The notes: generated by a model from the sequence alone, not told the origin. A DNA stretch of 64,000 nt from Watersipora subatra (GCF_963576615.1 NC_088712.1:12592541-12656540); one strand, 5' to 3'. Shown: positions 1 through 12,587, counted from the first letter of the stretch. Translations and numbers: made by a program.

Positions 1-140
1 AAAAAAGTAAACAAAAGACGGCATTTAGCTAACCAGAAACTGCAATAATAAAATACGTTACCGAAACGACAAAAACGTCGCACTGCCCATTAGCAACCGT
101 ATCGCAAAGCGACAAAAACGTCGCTCTGCCCGCGAAAGGG
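1..140. mobile_element. Right end of a piggyBac-type miniature element (cut by window edge)
   Basis: The segment ends in CGCGAAAGGG followed directly by TTAA (141-144), the target site used by piggyBac elements, whose ends begin with CCC. Two copies of a subterminal palindrome of the form CGAC-AAAAA-CGTCG lie at about 67-80 and 111-124. The intact piggyBac at 15876-19238 has the same layout at its right end: a CCGAC-AAAT-GTCGG palindrome, then GGG, then a TTAA-like site. I infer a non-autonomous relative. The left end lies outside the window. Confidence 0.6.
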
Positions 141-160
141 TTAATAATGCTTGACCGGCT

Positions 161-405
161 TGACCAGGATTCGAACCCAGGACCTCTTACATTCAAAGCT
201 AGAAATGTGCCAAGACTCCTAGTGCAATGAAAAATATAAAAAAAACTTTAACATTTTGTTAGTGTCTCCAAAGCAACAAGAAAGCATATTAAAAGTTTCC
301 TTTCATATCAATCTAAAAAAATATTATTCAGTTTCACCAGGATATGAACCAAGGACCTATCGCACCCAAAACGAGAATCACACCCAGAGACAATCAAGCC
401 ACGAA
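161..405 (-). pseudogene. Two decayed tRNA-Pro-like sequences
   Basis: Read on the minus strand, 161-230 and 333-405 each contain a T-arm with a B-box-like GGTTCGAATCC or GGTTCATATCC and a preceding anticodon-arm-like stretch. The second keeps the TTTTGGGTGCG anticodon region typical of tRNA-Pro(UGG). The D-arm and acceptor stems are poorly conserved, so neither should make a functional tRNA. They recur in the same order at 5951-6194 and 61886-62128, so they belong to the large repeat unit rather than being isolated tRNA genes. Confidence 0.6.
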
Positions 406-540
406 CGATGTAACTGAAACCTGGCTTCTTGCTACGTTCTCTAAAGCAACAACTAAATATGCTTCATATTGGGGTAACTGAAATCTCAAAACAATTGAGT
501 TTTTTACAGACCGCAAGTAGATGATAAACCTATGAGCAAG

Positions 541-638
541 GCATTTCCAATGCGTTTTTATGCATTTCCAATGCATTTCTAATGCATTTCCAATGCATTT
601 CTAATGCATTTCCAATGCATTTCCAATGCATTTCCAAC
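541..638. repeat. 12-bp tandem repeat (ATGCATTTCCA type)
   Basis: About eight copies of a 12-base motif, alternating ATGCATTTCCA and ATGCATTTCTA, run head to tail. The matching place in the other long-form unit (62283-62333) has only about three copies and partly inverted ones. This is therefore a length-variable minisatellite inside the larger repeat. Short open frames through it on both strands come from the repeat and are not genes. Confidence 0.85.
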
Positions 639-946
639 GAGTAAGAACAATAGACATTGTTTTATTAATTGCGTGAAGCATATTTGTGAAAATATTTCGA
701 CGAATAAGGTTGCAAGAAAATGTAAACAGAAACCATCTCTCACAACTACATCACGTTTGAACTGTTTTGAAAGGGAATCCAAACTACGGCGGTCTTGTGT
801 GGCTGCGATTTTCTGTTTGTTTTTTAGCTTTTAAGAGCTTGTATTTATTTTTTCACACATTTGGCACCTACAACACAACAGAGTAAGACATGGTGAATCT
901 TTTGATACCAAATAACTGTGATGTGAAATTTGTTGCAAGTCAACCT
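637..946. mobile_element. Solitary right end of the Kolobok-like TTAA element
   Basis: This stretch matches the last 330 bases of the Kolobok-like element at 21707-25763 (compare from 25432). It ends with the same terminus, GTTGCAAGTCAACCT, followed by TTAA at 947-950. No left end is present. The upstream side passes straight into the 12-bp tandem repeat, so this is a remnant left by deletion. A second such remnant lies at 62333-62645, at the same position in another large unit. Confidence 0.75.
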
Positions 947-1022
947 TTAAGGTGCTTCCAGATTTTGCATGTGCACAAATAATAGTTACAACATTAACAA
1001 ACAATACTTTGAAAATCTCATG

Positions 1023-1158
1023 AAAAAACAAGCTACAATTTCCTTATTATACTGGAATTTACACAAGAGCGTTAGAATTTTGTAAAATAATATTTTACAA
1101 AAATCTAACGAGCTTGTGTAAATTCCAGTATAATAATGAAATTGTAGCTTGTTTTTTG
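1023..1158. repeat. Long hairpin, about 65-bp arms
   Basis: The left arm (about 1023-1087) and the right arm (about 1093-1158) are near-perfect reverse complements around a very short loop, with a few mismatches. A smaller palindrome, GTGAAAT-GAAATATT-ATTTCAC, follows. The same hairpin occurs at 62721-62859, and only its left arm remains at about 6880-6945. It has the form of a foldback or MITE-type element. No target duplication was identified. Confidence 0.8.
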
Positions 1159-4100
1159 TGAAATGAAATATTATTTCACTTCACTAAAATCAATTCAACA
1201 GAATACTTTTTGAAAAGAATTTAAAAATGACCAAAGTAGCTTTGCAATATATTTTCATTCTAGAAGTCTGCAAAATATTTCAAAACTTTTATGATCTTAA
1301 TGTTTATTCATTATTAGTAGCAGTGCTCCAAAAATTAACAAGTTGTAGAAAACTCAAGTGAGTTGCTTCGCATAGGCAAGTCTTACAAGTGGATTGTCAC
1401 AGGCTTACGTTGGATATGAAATTATGATATCTAATTTTCACCAAGAACTGCCATTGAAACTCTTCATAAACTCTGTGAGACATTGAAACCAAAAAGCATT
1501 TCTAATTAAAAATGTCTAATTACAAAAAGCCAAAAAGAGGTTTTCCAATGGTTTTGACAACAAATCAAAGGTGGCACAACTCCTCCCTAGTTCAATTGCC
1601 AAATATTCTGCAAGGTCTGTCAACAACTTTACAATTTTTCACAGAAATAATAGTGAATTATGAGCCCCGAGATCTTAGTTGTCAAAGATTGTCAGCTAGT
1701 GGTCCCCTGTTCCACTTACACATTTACACATAAGGAAGCAAATGAAAAAGGGCTCAGAATCTGATCCCATGTTTTAAAAATATCTCAAGTTATACGAGGT
1801 CACGAGTTCAAATCCTTTGCGATGCAATATTCTTTTTAACATCCAACTGTAGATTCAGACGGAGAACCCGATGGAAACACAGACACACCTTCAATTATAC
1901 TAATGATTAAACATGTAAATAGTCAGGTTCAGTGATACATAAAATATATAATAAAGATAACGACATAAAACAGCTACCATTACCAAATGTTAAGACTAAC
2001 AAGGCTGAATCATACCTGAGTTGAAAGAAAGAGCACTGGAAGTACTAGGACTGGCATCAACCATGCAATGAGTGGTATGCAGACAACATGGGATTGTTAA
2101 AAACAAGCCTCACCTTCTGTATGTGAGTTTTATATGATCAAATCTATTTCGACATTTCAAAGTAGTCAAATTACTTAAAATTTAACTACTTTAAAGTTAC
2201 TTTTAAAATCAAAATCTTTTTAAAAAATTAATAAAACTTTCTTAAACTTTAAAACATGAACAATAGCTAAAAATTATATTACGGTTGAATAATAAGGAGA
2301 CTTTTTTTAACTTTAAAAAGATTAACAAAAAATTGAAACAAAATTTTTAATTTGTTTTAAAAAACTTGTTTAATCTTTAAATACTCGCTTTCAGTAATTA
2401 GTTTTATAGAACAACCTAATTTTGAATTGCATTATAAACACAACCATATCAGTTTTAACCCTACTCACTAACAATTAGCCAGCCAATCATTGCAACTGGG
2501 CCAGAGCAAACATCAAGCAGCCCTCATACAGAACACTCAGGATACGATTACCCGGTCATGCAAAACTAACTACAACTTTCTTTGAATATTTTTATAAGCA
2601 TCAGCTAACTAGCTACTATCTGCATTGCATCAGAATTTACAGTGCACCAGAAAGTATCTTCAATACATGATGAAGTAGTCAATTTTCCACATTGCATCAA
2701 GTTGGCTGGTTTTCTTCTAGCAGTCTCTGCACCGGCAGAAAATAATACGGAATAGTTAATGATTCCAAAAATAAATATATTCTGTTGCAATACAGATTCT
2801 CTAAAGACTGCAGACCTATTTTGTACCCAGGAGTTGACGCTCAACAAAAGTAGAAGTATTTTAAACACCTATCAAAAGCAGAAAAACAAAGCGAGTGAAC
2901 AACTCCAAACTGTATTTTTTTCAGACTGATCAAACGGATGAGACTGACAACTCCTAATAATGATTTTTTTGCACGAGAAATATTAGTTAATCTATGATGG
3001 GTTATGAAAAAACTGTCGATAGACATTTACCTTGCAGATTGTCATAGCAGCCCATCGTAATACGTTTAGCATTAAAAGTGGGGATTCAGCCAATATGTCG
3101 AAGCAGGGAATACCCCATCTGTTGGCTAACATCTGTTTCAACCTCTGTTAAAATTCATTGTACGATAACAAGTAGATGAGAGCGTTAGAAAGGAAAATTC
3201 AACACTTTAGTAGTTATACTAGCCAAACTGCTCCAGTTATTACATTTATAATAAGTCATTGACGATGTCAAAACTGGTTACCCTGTACCCTGTGTTTAGC
3301 TAACATGAAAAAATGTACTAAGCCTCCAAATTGGCTTTCACTAAACATTTGAAATATTCTCCTGGTAAAAACTTCCTTTTTTACATACATGTACATGCAA
3401 GATTGTTTGAAATAGTAGATAACTCAAAACCATACTTTTTTATTACAGCAAAACATTTTAGTAATTTCCTTTTGAAAATTGTTTGCCAATGTAAGAAACT
3501 CTCGCTCATTGATGCAAGTTGCCATGAGCGAGCAGGTGTTGAAAAAACAAATTACTGCTTAACTTTTTCAAATGAACAAATATGTAAGAACTGTATAATA
3601 GTTTCAAACACTGTAACATAATTACTTCAAAAGAAGTATTACCAGCACATAATTAGGGAGAAACTTGGGATAATTGGTTAGCAGTTGTTATTGAGGCAGT
3701 CTTCAATTGAATGGATTATAATGTCAACCCACAAATAAGACAATGACATCAGACGAGGTTGGAGACACAAAGAATTAAAAGTTACATTGTGACTCTCTAA
3801 CTTCAAGTTCGTTCGATAGCCAGAAGTATCTAAACATTATCCAGAGCTAAGTGTTGGACCGACGAGTGTTGTTCATAAAGGCTGCTGTCGGATTCCATAC
3901 ACATTTGTGCATACCTTTGGAATTCGGTAACAAATATTAGAAGTTTTTAGAAGGACTGCAGTAGTTTAACCTTGTATTTGAATTAAAGTGATAATTGTTA
4001 AACAACAGAGTTGAGCTAGGTAAAACATTAAAATCAATTATGTATGAAATATTGTGTCATTAATTTCAAAAGTTACTTTCAATGATTATTACAGACAGTA

Positions 4101-5950
4101 TTTGGCTGTGAGCTTTCATGTCCTACCGGTATTTACTTTAATTTGTAAAATGAATGTCATTATAAAAAGACTCGGGATATGTAATTCACCTATCACAGTA
4201 ATATGCCTAAGTGAGCTACAAAATGTTCCACATTAAATAAATTATATTGAGAGGTATAATGTCGGATTACAATATAATTTAGCAACTTATTTCAGAGAAC
4301 TTCCTTGACGATGTGAAAATATCGAGCTCATTGACGAAGCTGGTCACGAAAAAACATGCATTGGAAATGCAAACTTCTGCTTGTATATTTACAAAATAGC
4401 ATGAATGTCAGAGATTAAGGATAGCTTTAAAGATTATAACACAATTGCTTCATAAAGTATTACTCGCACACAACTAGGGAGATGTTTGCCATAATTACTT
4501 GACAGTTATTCTAGAGTGAGTAGTCCATCGAAAGGATTATAATTTTAACCAAAAAATAAGGCATCATCAGTTACAAATTCGGTGACTCAACTGGTATAAT
4601 CTTAATTTGCTTTGCCAAGCTGCTCAGTTGGTGTATTAGCTATAATGAGTTTACCAGAAATTTCCCATTTATCCTAACCACAGACAAAAGTTGCCTGCAT
4701 TTCTAATATTACGATTTTATTGTGGATATCAACGAACAAAGCTATTTAACTTCGTTTTCGTCGTTTTCGTAACTTCGCTTGCGTTTTCGCTCGTTCGTTA
4801 TGATAGTTTAGTTTCACTCATTAAATTTTCGCGAGAGGATGACACCGCGAAAACGTGAAAGCCGCGAATACATAAGTGTCCTAGGGTAGTCATTGCCAAG
4901 TTTATTTTAACCCTTCTTTACTGAATGCACACGACTCCAAAACGTGCAAATGTATAGCTTTTCGGTAGCACAATTTAGACAAAATTTGGATAATTAATAT
5001 TACAGTTCAATAACAATATGAAACAATGTCGCATAGCGTAATGTAATTATTTCCAGAGTGCTATACCCTTGATATTATCAGTAATATATTCAAAAGATTT
5101 GATTGAGAACATTGTACACTTCAAATGCCATCAAAAGTTGAAGGCTCTCTGAGAAAATCAGAGATTCTCATGTGGCCCCTGATAAAAATTACTTGCCAAT
5201 ATAATCTATCAAAATCAAAATCTATAAAACTTTCAATTTTCCAACAACTCAAATTTAGCATAGGATTCGAGAACAATATAGTCTATCAAAATCCTTCTAG
5301 AAAGTTTCCAAAATATGATGTACCCTAAAGTTGTCAACTTATAAAGATTGAACTCATCGCTATATAAAAAATAGGCACAAAGGGTGGATGACTTCATTCA
5401 TAAAAAATAAGAAAACTACAAATAATTCTAAAGCATTTTTATCAGAGTGTGTACATACGCGTCTGTAACATTCAGTGTTTAGTCACATAGCCTATATAAA
5501 AAATGGGAGCTTTTTTATTGGTGTACACAGTGACAGAGTCAGGTAGCCCTTGTTGATAGCAGATAAATGTATGCACACCTTGCTTCATTAAAAACCTTAG
5601 CCTAAGATCTTAATAATTAGTCAATGTTAGCAGGCTATGATAGCTGAGTAGCTATTCTGTTAGAAAAGCCTTTAATGTATACAGGAAATGTTTTGAGGGC
5701 ATTCATTCATGTACCATTATTTAATTGATAGTGTAATTACCGTGTCAGAAATTAATGATATCTTTAAAGGAATATAACATAGCTACGTCAAAAAATATAA
5801 AAAGTCGTTCTTTTCAGTTCTATCTGAGTCCAATTCAAAACAGACATAAAACATTTATTTAATTCTTTGTACAAATATGAGTAACTAAATGAAAATAGTT
5901 TTGAAATGATTGTTAGTTCGACATATTGAGGGAACCAAGTCTTAATACAG

Positions 5951-6194
5951 CTTGACCAGGATTCGAACCCAGGACCTCTTACATTCAAAGCTAGAAACGT
6001 ACCCAAGACTCCTAGTGCTATGAAAAATATAAAATAACTCTAACATTTTCTTATTGTCACCAAAGCAACAAGAAAGAATGTTAAAAGTTTCCCTTCATAT
6101 CAATCTAAAAAATATTATTAAGCTTCACCAGGATTTGAACCAAGGACCTATCGCACCCAAAACAAGAATCACACTCGGAGACAATTAAGCCACG
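5951..6194 (-). pseudogene. Two decayed tRNA-Pro-like sequences (second pair)
   Basis: 5951-6022 and 6122-6194, read on the minus strand, repeat the pair at 161-405. The second is the best preserved in the window. Over about 40 bases (anticodon arm, variable loop, T-arm) it follows tRNA-Pro(UGG), with TTTTGGGTGCGA at the anticodon and GGTTCAAATCC as B-box. Its D-arm and acceptor stem have drifted, so I call it a tRNA-derived relic rather than a working gene. Confidence 0.65.
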
Positions 6195-7194
6195 AACGAT
6201 GTAACTGAAACCTGGCTTTATGCTACGTTCTCTAAAGCAACAACTACATGTAAATTGGTACTTTTTCCGCTGTTGCACTGCTACTGAACAAGTACAAGTT
6301 ACTGAAATCTCAAAACAATTTATTTTTTTGGGACTGCAAGTAGATGATAACAATATGAGCAAAGCATTTCCAATGAGGAAATTTATAAAGAAGATATTTG
6401 CAAGATGATATAATGTGAAAAATAAGCACAGTACAAATTATATTGAAACAAAGTATTAACGGTGTGTAGTCACTGATGCCATAGTTGTTTTGCAATGAGT
6501 AGCAGTCAATATCAAGGATTAGAATTTGATCTCCCAAATAAAACAATGATGTCAGACAAGGTGGGAGACACAAAAATTATACCAAGACTCTTCAACCTTG
6601 GTTTAGATTAATGGTCAGAATTAGTCAAGCAATCATTCTCAGGTACTAGGTATTGGACAAATGAGTTGAGTTTACAACAGACATATATTAACAATACACA
6701 ATCTCCAACTTACTGCATGCCAATCAATGGTGATTATAAAATTAGTGCTGAAACATATACACACATCGTTTCTATAGATGACAAGCAAATGGCTTAATTT
6801 CAATTATCTTAAGGTGCTTCCAGATTTTGCAAGAGCAACAATAATAGTTACAACATTAACAAAAAACTTTGAAAATCTCATGAGCAAACCAGCTACAATT
6901 TCCTTATTATACTGGAATTTACACAAGCGCGTTAGATTTTTGTAAAAGGTTTCACTCCACTGAAGTCGAATTAACAGAATAGTTTTTGAAAAGAATTTTA
7001 AAATTACCAAAATAGCTTTGCAAGATACTTTCATTTTAGAAAACCTGCGAAATATTTCAAAACTTTTGTAACCTTGGTGTTTATACATGACTAGCTGCAT
7101 TACCCGCCTACAGAAACAGATTCACACAGCAGCATAAGGTTTATTGAGAGTTGTCTTTCATACTGTATAACAACTCCAAATATGCAGTGTACTG

Positions 7195-7395
7195 AAGTTG
7201 TTGCCCTGATGTACATATATACATGTATGCATGTATGTATGTACATATGTATATTACATACGTATATATATTGCTGCCCTGATGTACATATATACATGCA
7301 TGTATGTACATAATAAATTTATTATTGTATAAATTGTCTACTGAAATTGTTGCCCTGAATATGCATACACATATACATGTCAATAATGTTGGGGA
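7195..7395. repeat. Microsatellite and short tandem repeat (TACATATATACATG / TGCCCTGA)
   Basis: TG(C/T)TGCCCTGA followed by TACATATATACATGTATG-type purine-pyrimidine repeats occurs three times, at about 7198, 7272 and 7350. It forms a ragged repeat of about 75 bases. Minus-strand frames rich in Tyr, Ile, Cys and His across it come from the repeat. Confidence 0.8.
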
Positions 7396-7429
7396 TAACA
7401 TTGGAAATCTGCATTGTTTTTTACAGCTA

Positions 7430-7850
7430 GATGCGTGTAAAATCTAGTAAATACTCTAGATTCATGTGTCTAGATTCATGTATCCATTCATAGCCGTCTA
7501 GATTTGCAGTTGACGATCGTGTGATCGCACACTTCTGGCGCTGAGTTCCCGCCTCAGCTGACCAGTCTTTACCGGCCTTGCAGTTGACAATCGCGCTCTT
7601 GCACTCGCCTTGCAATCAATCGCTTTGCATTCACAATCAATCGCCTCGCACTCGCCAACTCATTCATTCGGAAAACCGCGCCTGGAGACTCTCGCTGCAC
7701 TCGAGACAAAAAGGTCTCCCGCGCATCCCCGAGTGATGCCACGGCCCAAGCCTAGCTGTCGGGTAGTAAAGCCTAGCCTAGGTAGTAAAAAAGTCTTTGG
7801 ACAGAAAATTGATTTGATTCTTGTATTTAACATATAACAAAACGTGTAAT
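7430..7850. other. GC-richer block of unknown nature
   Basis: This is noticeably GC-richer than its surroundings, with short internal repeats of TCGC(A/T)CTCGCC and CAATCAATCGC around 7585-7665 and repeated CTAGATTCATG near 7450-7490. The open frames on both strands (up to 75 codons) are compositionally driven and match no family I know. Its origin is unknown. It might be part of a short interspersed element. Confidence 0.35.
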
Positions 7851-9400
7851 GCAAATTTTCAAACTACATATCATGAAAGAAGTGTTTTGTGTAGTTGAAA
7901 TAAATTAAGAGAAAAAACAAAAACAACTTTAAAAGTTTTCAAACTTTTTCAAACATCTACAACTTTCAAACTTCATATCATGAAAAAAAGGTTTTGTGCA
8001 GGACAACTGATTTAAAAATAAATAAATTAACTGTAAAGGTTTTTAAACCAGTGTAAATTTGAAATTTCATAACTTTCAGCGACCTATATCTTTTGATAAT
8101 GTATAGTGGAACATCAGTTCTCATGGTGCTAGATTTTATCTCAGGAAATCTTAATCCTTTAAAGTGATATTCAAAAAACCCTCAAAAGTTGCAAAAAGCT
8201 TGACAACATTTATAACATGTCTGCTGTAAACATTGATACAGGTTTTTGTAATTATCATTTGTTAAATGGTGACACAACTCCGAGAAGATTTAAAATTTTT
8301 GTGAGTAAATCATTTCTCACTTTGTTTCAGACAAACGACACAAAAGGAGGAGTAACTCCCCCTGCATAAAACGAGTTTCCTTCGAGTTTTACCAGTAATC
8401 CAAGCTACTACAACTTTTCTAACGCCTAAGGGAAAAGTTACATAGTAAACAAACAAAGAAGCATGACTTACTTGCATATTTTAGCGCAAGTAAAGTTAAA
8501 CTTTTTGAGAGCACTCTTGTGCAACTAATTTTGCAGCCTACGAAAACCAACAAACAAAACATTTAATAAAAAGCCACAGAGCAAACGTTGCAGAATAATC
8601 ACAGTAACAGTGACTTAATAATTTTATTTATAATTTTCCTTTAGTATAATAAAGGACTATTATAAACAGTTTTAACTGAAAACAAGTTAAGCAGCACCAA
8701 GTCTATCAGGGGTGTAGATTAACTCGTTACGAATATAAAAGGGGTCAGCTAAATATGATCAAAAACTTTAGTTTAGAGGCGGGACTACTTTTACTAACTT
8801 TATGATCTGACAATTTATGATATCTTTCAGTTTACTTGGAGATCAAAGTTGGACTTGTCCTCCCTTGGTTTGTTTGCATTTAATAACATTACATAACATT
8901 TGCTTGTTTTGGTACTAGCGTTATATTTGCTTGTTTGTGTTTTAGCATAATTGTATTTCATAAATTGTGCTGATAGAAAATATCACTGTTTTCAATTTTA
9001 GCCTTTCTATAACTTTTCAAACTGGTTCAGCGAGAAAACCGAATGATGCTATTTTTGCAAGTGGCTTCTCCTTTGATAAGTGGCCAATTAGAAGCCATGT
9101 AGAGAACCGCCTCGTACGCTCGTATTTCACATTTGCATCATATTTATAATCAAATATTTGTTAGAAATCTTTGTCATGCCGCAATATGCTCGTATGTTGG
9201 GAGACTCATATGACGAGGTATAACTGTAGCATTACACATGAGTAAACCATAGAGCATCCCTTAAACTATACATCTATGAATATTTGCATGTCACAATGGG
9301 ACTAAAGCTTAAAAACAGGGGCATAAGCTTAAGAAAGTTCAAAAATTTTATAATTCTAATCGGACTTTATATATTGAATGATTGAAGATTTCCCTGCAAC
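7851..9400. other. No gene recognised
   Basis: The stretch is AT-rich with no long frame. A loose direct repeat of about 110 bases starts with CAAACT-CATATCATGAAA near 7860 and 7970. I see no element ends. Confidence 0.4.
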
Positions 9401-9401
9401 A

Positions 9402-9820
9402 TGGTTGAAAATTGCATGAACCTATTAGATATTGTGACGCACTCACACGTTCTATGTATCTGTGTGTTTTGTTACTTTCTGGATGGTTAGTCACCCTCCG
9501 CTTGTCCAGCCACTGTCTCCTTGGCTAGCCATTTTGTTCATGTTCAACCACTTGTTTAACCAGTTTCACCTCTTCCTAACCACCTTCTACCAATTCAATT
9601 GCAGTACTAAACACTAACTTGGACAGCCTATATATCAATAAGACAACATGGCCTTAACCATTGGGCCAAAGTATTAAATGTTGAGTATTTAATTAGCAGC
9701 CATTAGGCCAGGATACACTCAAAGATATTGCATCATAAACCTTATGTGGTAGATAGCTGCAGTCAGTACACATCAATGCTAGTAAGCGCAGCATCGCACC
9801 AAAGAATCAAAGACAAAAGA
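9402..9820. repeat. 420-bp repeat, uninterrupted copy
   Basis: From ATGAACCTAT near 9413 to AAAGAATCAAA near 9815 this matches 10271-11033 in the same orientation, at roughly 80-85 percent by eye. It lacks the 334-bp element that splits the second copy, so it serves as the empty-site reference for that insertion. The family is unknown. Confidence 0.75.
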
Positions 9821-10270
9821 TTAAAAAATCTGTTATGTAAATTAATGGCGCCTTTCAACACCAAAGAAAAGTTGAGAAAAATAAAAGCATAACTAGCTTT
9901 TATGTGTCTACTGCAGATATTAACGTACGTTTTTGTGAACCTTGATTGGTAACATTGAAAAGACAACTCCAAGAAGACATACAAATATTGTAGTACAAAT
10001 CATCTGTTGCTTTTTATTTTAGACAAACACTACATAATTGTTTGTAGTACTTCACAGACTTGAACCTATAAGAAAAAACAACTCCTTTCGAAATGTCTGG
10101 AATATAATTTAATGAGCCTACCACAATGTAAATTATAAAGTCAAAACAATTAAAATAACCTTTATTTTAATAAATTTAAAACAAACTGCAAATCACTAGC
10201 GAGAAAGTTTAATTATTTTTAATGTTTAATAAACTTCATGAATTCAATAGGTGAAACTTACCTTTTAAAC

Positions 10271-11033
10271 TAGGTTGAAACTTACATAAACCTATCGGAT
10301 ATTGAGAAGCACTCACACACCCCATGTCTCTGTGTGTCTTGTTACTTTCTGGATGGCTAGTCACCCTCCGCTTGTCCAGCCACTGTTTCCTTGACTAGCC
10401 ATCTTGTTCATGTTCAGCTACTTGTTGTTCAACCAGTTTCACGTCTTCTGGACATGCCTAACCACCTTCTACCAATCCATTAGAAGTATTAAACACTAAC
10501 TTAAGGCTGGTTCCTGGTTTACCGATTGCGAGACTCCGGTGGTAACTTGCGCAGCAAAACTCTAGACTCGGCGGCAAATGTTCACATATAAGCTGCATCG
10601 CTAAACATAATCGCGTAATCAAATAACATGTTCGCTCGTCATGCCGTTTCTATAATGGTGACCTTCACCCGTATAGTACATTTAGGAAAGGTTTGGCCTC
10701 CAGCAAAATTTGAACAGTGCTAAACTGTTGCTTTGCCGCCATCAACTACCGGCGGTCCTCGGCGTGTAGGATCTCTTTTCTTTGCTAATAGCCTGCGGTG
10801 CTGTCGCCGGTGCTTTACGACATATATGAGAAATAGGCTTAAAACAATCTATATCAATAGGTAAACATAGCCTTAGCCATTGAGCCAAAGGATTGTGTTG
10901 AGTATTAAAATAGCAGCCATCAGGCCGGTCTAAACACTTCAATCAAATGCATAGTGAAGCTCAAGGGTAGACAGCTGCAGCCAAGACACACCAATGCTGG
11001 CAAGCACAGCATTGCACCAAAGAATCAAAAGGC
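10271..11033. repeat. 420-bp repeat, second copy, split by a miniature element
   Basis: The first part (10271-10500) and second part (10843-11033) together match 9402-9820. The interruption falls after CACTAAC and is a TTAA-flanked element. The two copies lie about 870 bp apart in direct orientation, which suggests a local duplication. Confidence 0.75.
10505..10838. mobile_element. Miniature TTAA element, GGCTGGTTCC ends
   Basis: It is flanked by TTAA at 10501-10504 and 10839-10842. The left end reads GGCTGGTTCCTGGTTTACCG and the right end closes with a degraded ATGAGAAATAGGC. It is related along its length to 21311-21616, whose ends (AGCCTGGTTCCCATA and its complement) are better preserved. 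It contains no transposase. A TTAA target fits a piggyBac- or Kolobok-mobilised miniature. Confidence 0.7.
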
Positions 11034-12587
11034 AACTGAAAGATGACCTTGACCTTACAAAGATCCTGACACTTTACTTGGTTCAACCGTAACAAAGGTC
11101 TATTTATACTGACGCGCCCGGTGCTAAATATCAAGGTGATGGTGTTTTTGTTGACATGTGTTATAAGTGTGACCAACAGCAGCACTCTTCATGTTAGCAG
11201 CATGAGCAGTACTGTAGGTGTTTAAATACATGATATGAAACAGTATGCTATTTTAAGCGTCTAAATGTAATTTGGCAGCCTATCAGAGCTTCTATTACAA
11301 AAGAGTGGATAATGAAATTCGCTATATTAGCTCGTACAATTGGCTTCCTTTTCAACATGAGCAGTTCTCAAAAACATATATTCATTTTAATTATTTATTG
11401 CATATCGTAATTATGACAAAATGATAAGGCAGCTTTAAGGAAATGATTATGCTTGGGAAAATACAAATAAGCACCTTCCTGACGTGTCACAGTATTCCAA
11501 AAGACAAGTCACCAGCTGACAGAAATGAATATAATCTTTCACAGCCACATAGGGTAAGACTTCACTACAGGGACAACTGCAGCTGAAGAGCTAAACTGAA
11601 TATCAACCGATTTCCTGTTGGCTAATGTGAAACGCTGCTCAAAAACTGAAGAATTTAGTAAAACCTAACATGTTTGCTTTTTGTTAATGCATTTTTGTCA
11701 GCATGGAATTGCTTGTTCACATATGATTTGCTGAAAAAGACATATTGGAATCGCAATGGACAGCAATTGAATCGCTTGTTTGGACATTAATTAATCTTAT
11801 TAAAAATTGTTGTTTTAAACAACCTGGCATTTTATAAGCATTGGAAAGTAAGTTTATAATTTCCAAAGTTAATCCAAAGGAAACTTTAGGTCAAATTTTA
11901 TTCTTTATAAACTATGGAGTATTTATGACGCGCTGTGGATGGTAGGCCTGTGTTTTCAACTGTTTTTAATGTTTGTAGTTATGCTAGGCTTTCTTACTCA
12001 TCTCTAACTCCCCGTATTTCACATGATGACTAGCTAAAAAATCACGCGATGCTCCATAAATTCATTATTATAAGTCCTGGTGAAAGCATGATTACTTACC
12101 CTTGTTATACACGCAACATCCAGCTATGCCATTTTTATTTCCTCTAGATTTTTGTCTCCTAACATTGAATGCCGTTTTTGGGTTATAATTAGAGAACGAC
12201 TGGTATTATTGAGAAGACATCAATGCATGCCAACTCTACGAAAGATTGCTTCAATTATTTCTATTGTCATTGACACGACCCGCTTACAATTTACGAGTGG
12301 CTCTCACCATCACAGACTTGTTTTTTGTGGTTCAACTCTAAGACTTAAATATGGTACACTCTCGATGCTGCAATGGTTAGTATGATCTCTTACAACAATG
12401 TTTATCCTTCTACCTATTGGTTATACATTTGACAAACAAGAGATCAAGAAGGTAAGCTGCTAACATCAGAGTATATTTAATAGTCAGAGGTATATGTCTG
12501 TAACATCAATATTCATAGTAATTAAACTACAGCCAGTTTCCTATTATTCCTGCATACTATTGACATTGAGTAAATTCTATTGAAATA
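11034..12587. other. No gene recognised
   Basis: AT-rich sequence without a coding signal. The longest frame (12152-12385, plus, 77 codons) has no motif I recognise and no splice context that would support it. Confidence 0.4.

Larger units (their letters stand above)
147..7100. repeat. Large repeat unit, long form (copy R1)
   Basis: Markers in this stretch recur in the same order and orientation in the array at 41690-64000. Examples are the block at 1500-1760 (43600, 49880, 63210), the tRNA-like block near 1796 on the plus strand, the block at 2477 (44590, 50850), 3331-3621 (45848-46162), 4054-4236 (46595-46777) and 5440-5760 (43243, 49533, 55018, 61365). Distance between successive copies of the first tRNA-like marker (161 to 5951) is about 5.8 kb. 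The segment 4735-4900 looks private to this copy. No frame longer than about 100 codons is present, and those conserved between copies match nothing I recognise. I treat the unit as non-coding. Confidence 0.8.

Noticed and set aside
161..405. Functional tRNA genes
   Set aside because: T-arms and anticodon arms are recognisable but D-arms and acceptor stems are not properly paired, and all copies belong to the amplified unit.
3331..3621. 96-codon frame also found at 45848-46162
   Set aside because: The conservation is that of the whole repeat unit. Frames in the other copies are shifted or cut, so selection on a protein is not indicated.
7100..7401. Cys/Tyr/Ile-rich frames on the minus strand
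   Set aside because: They come from TACATATATACATG microsatellite sequence.
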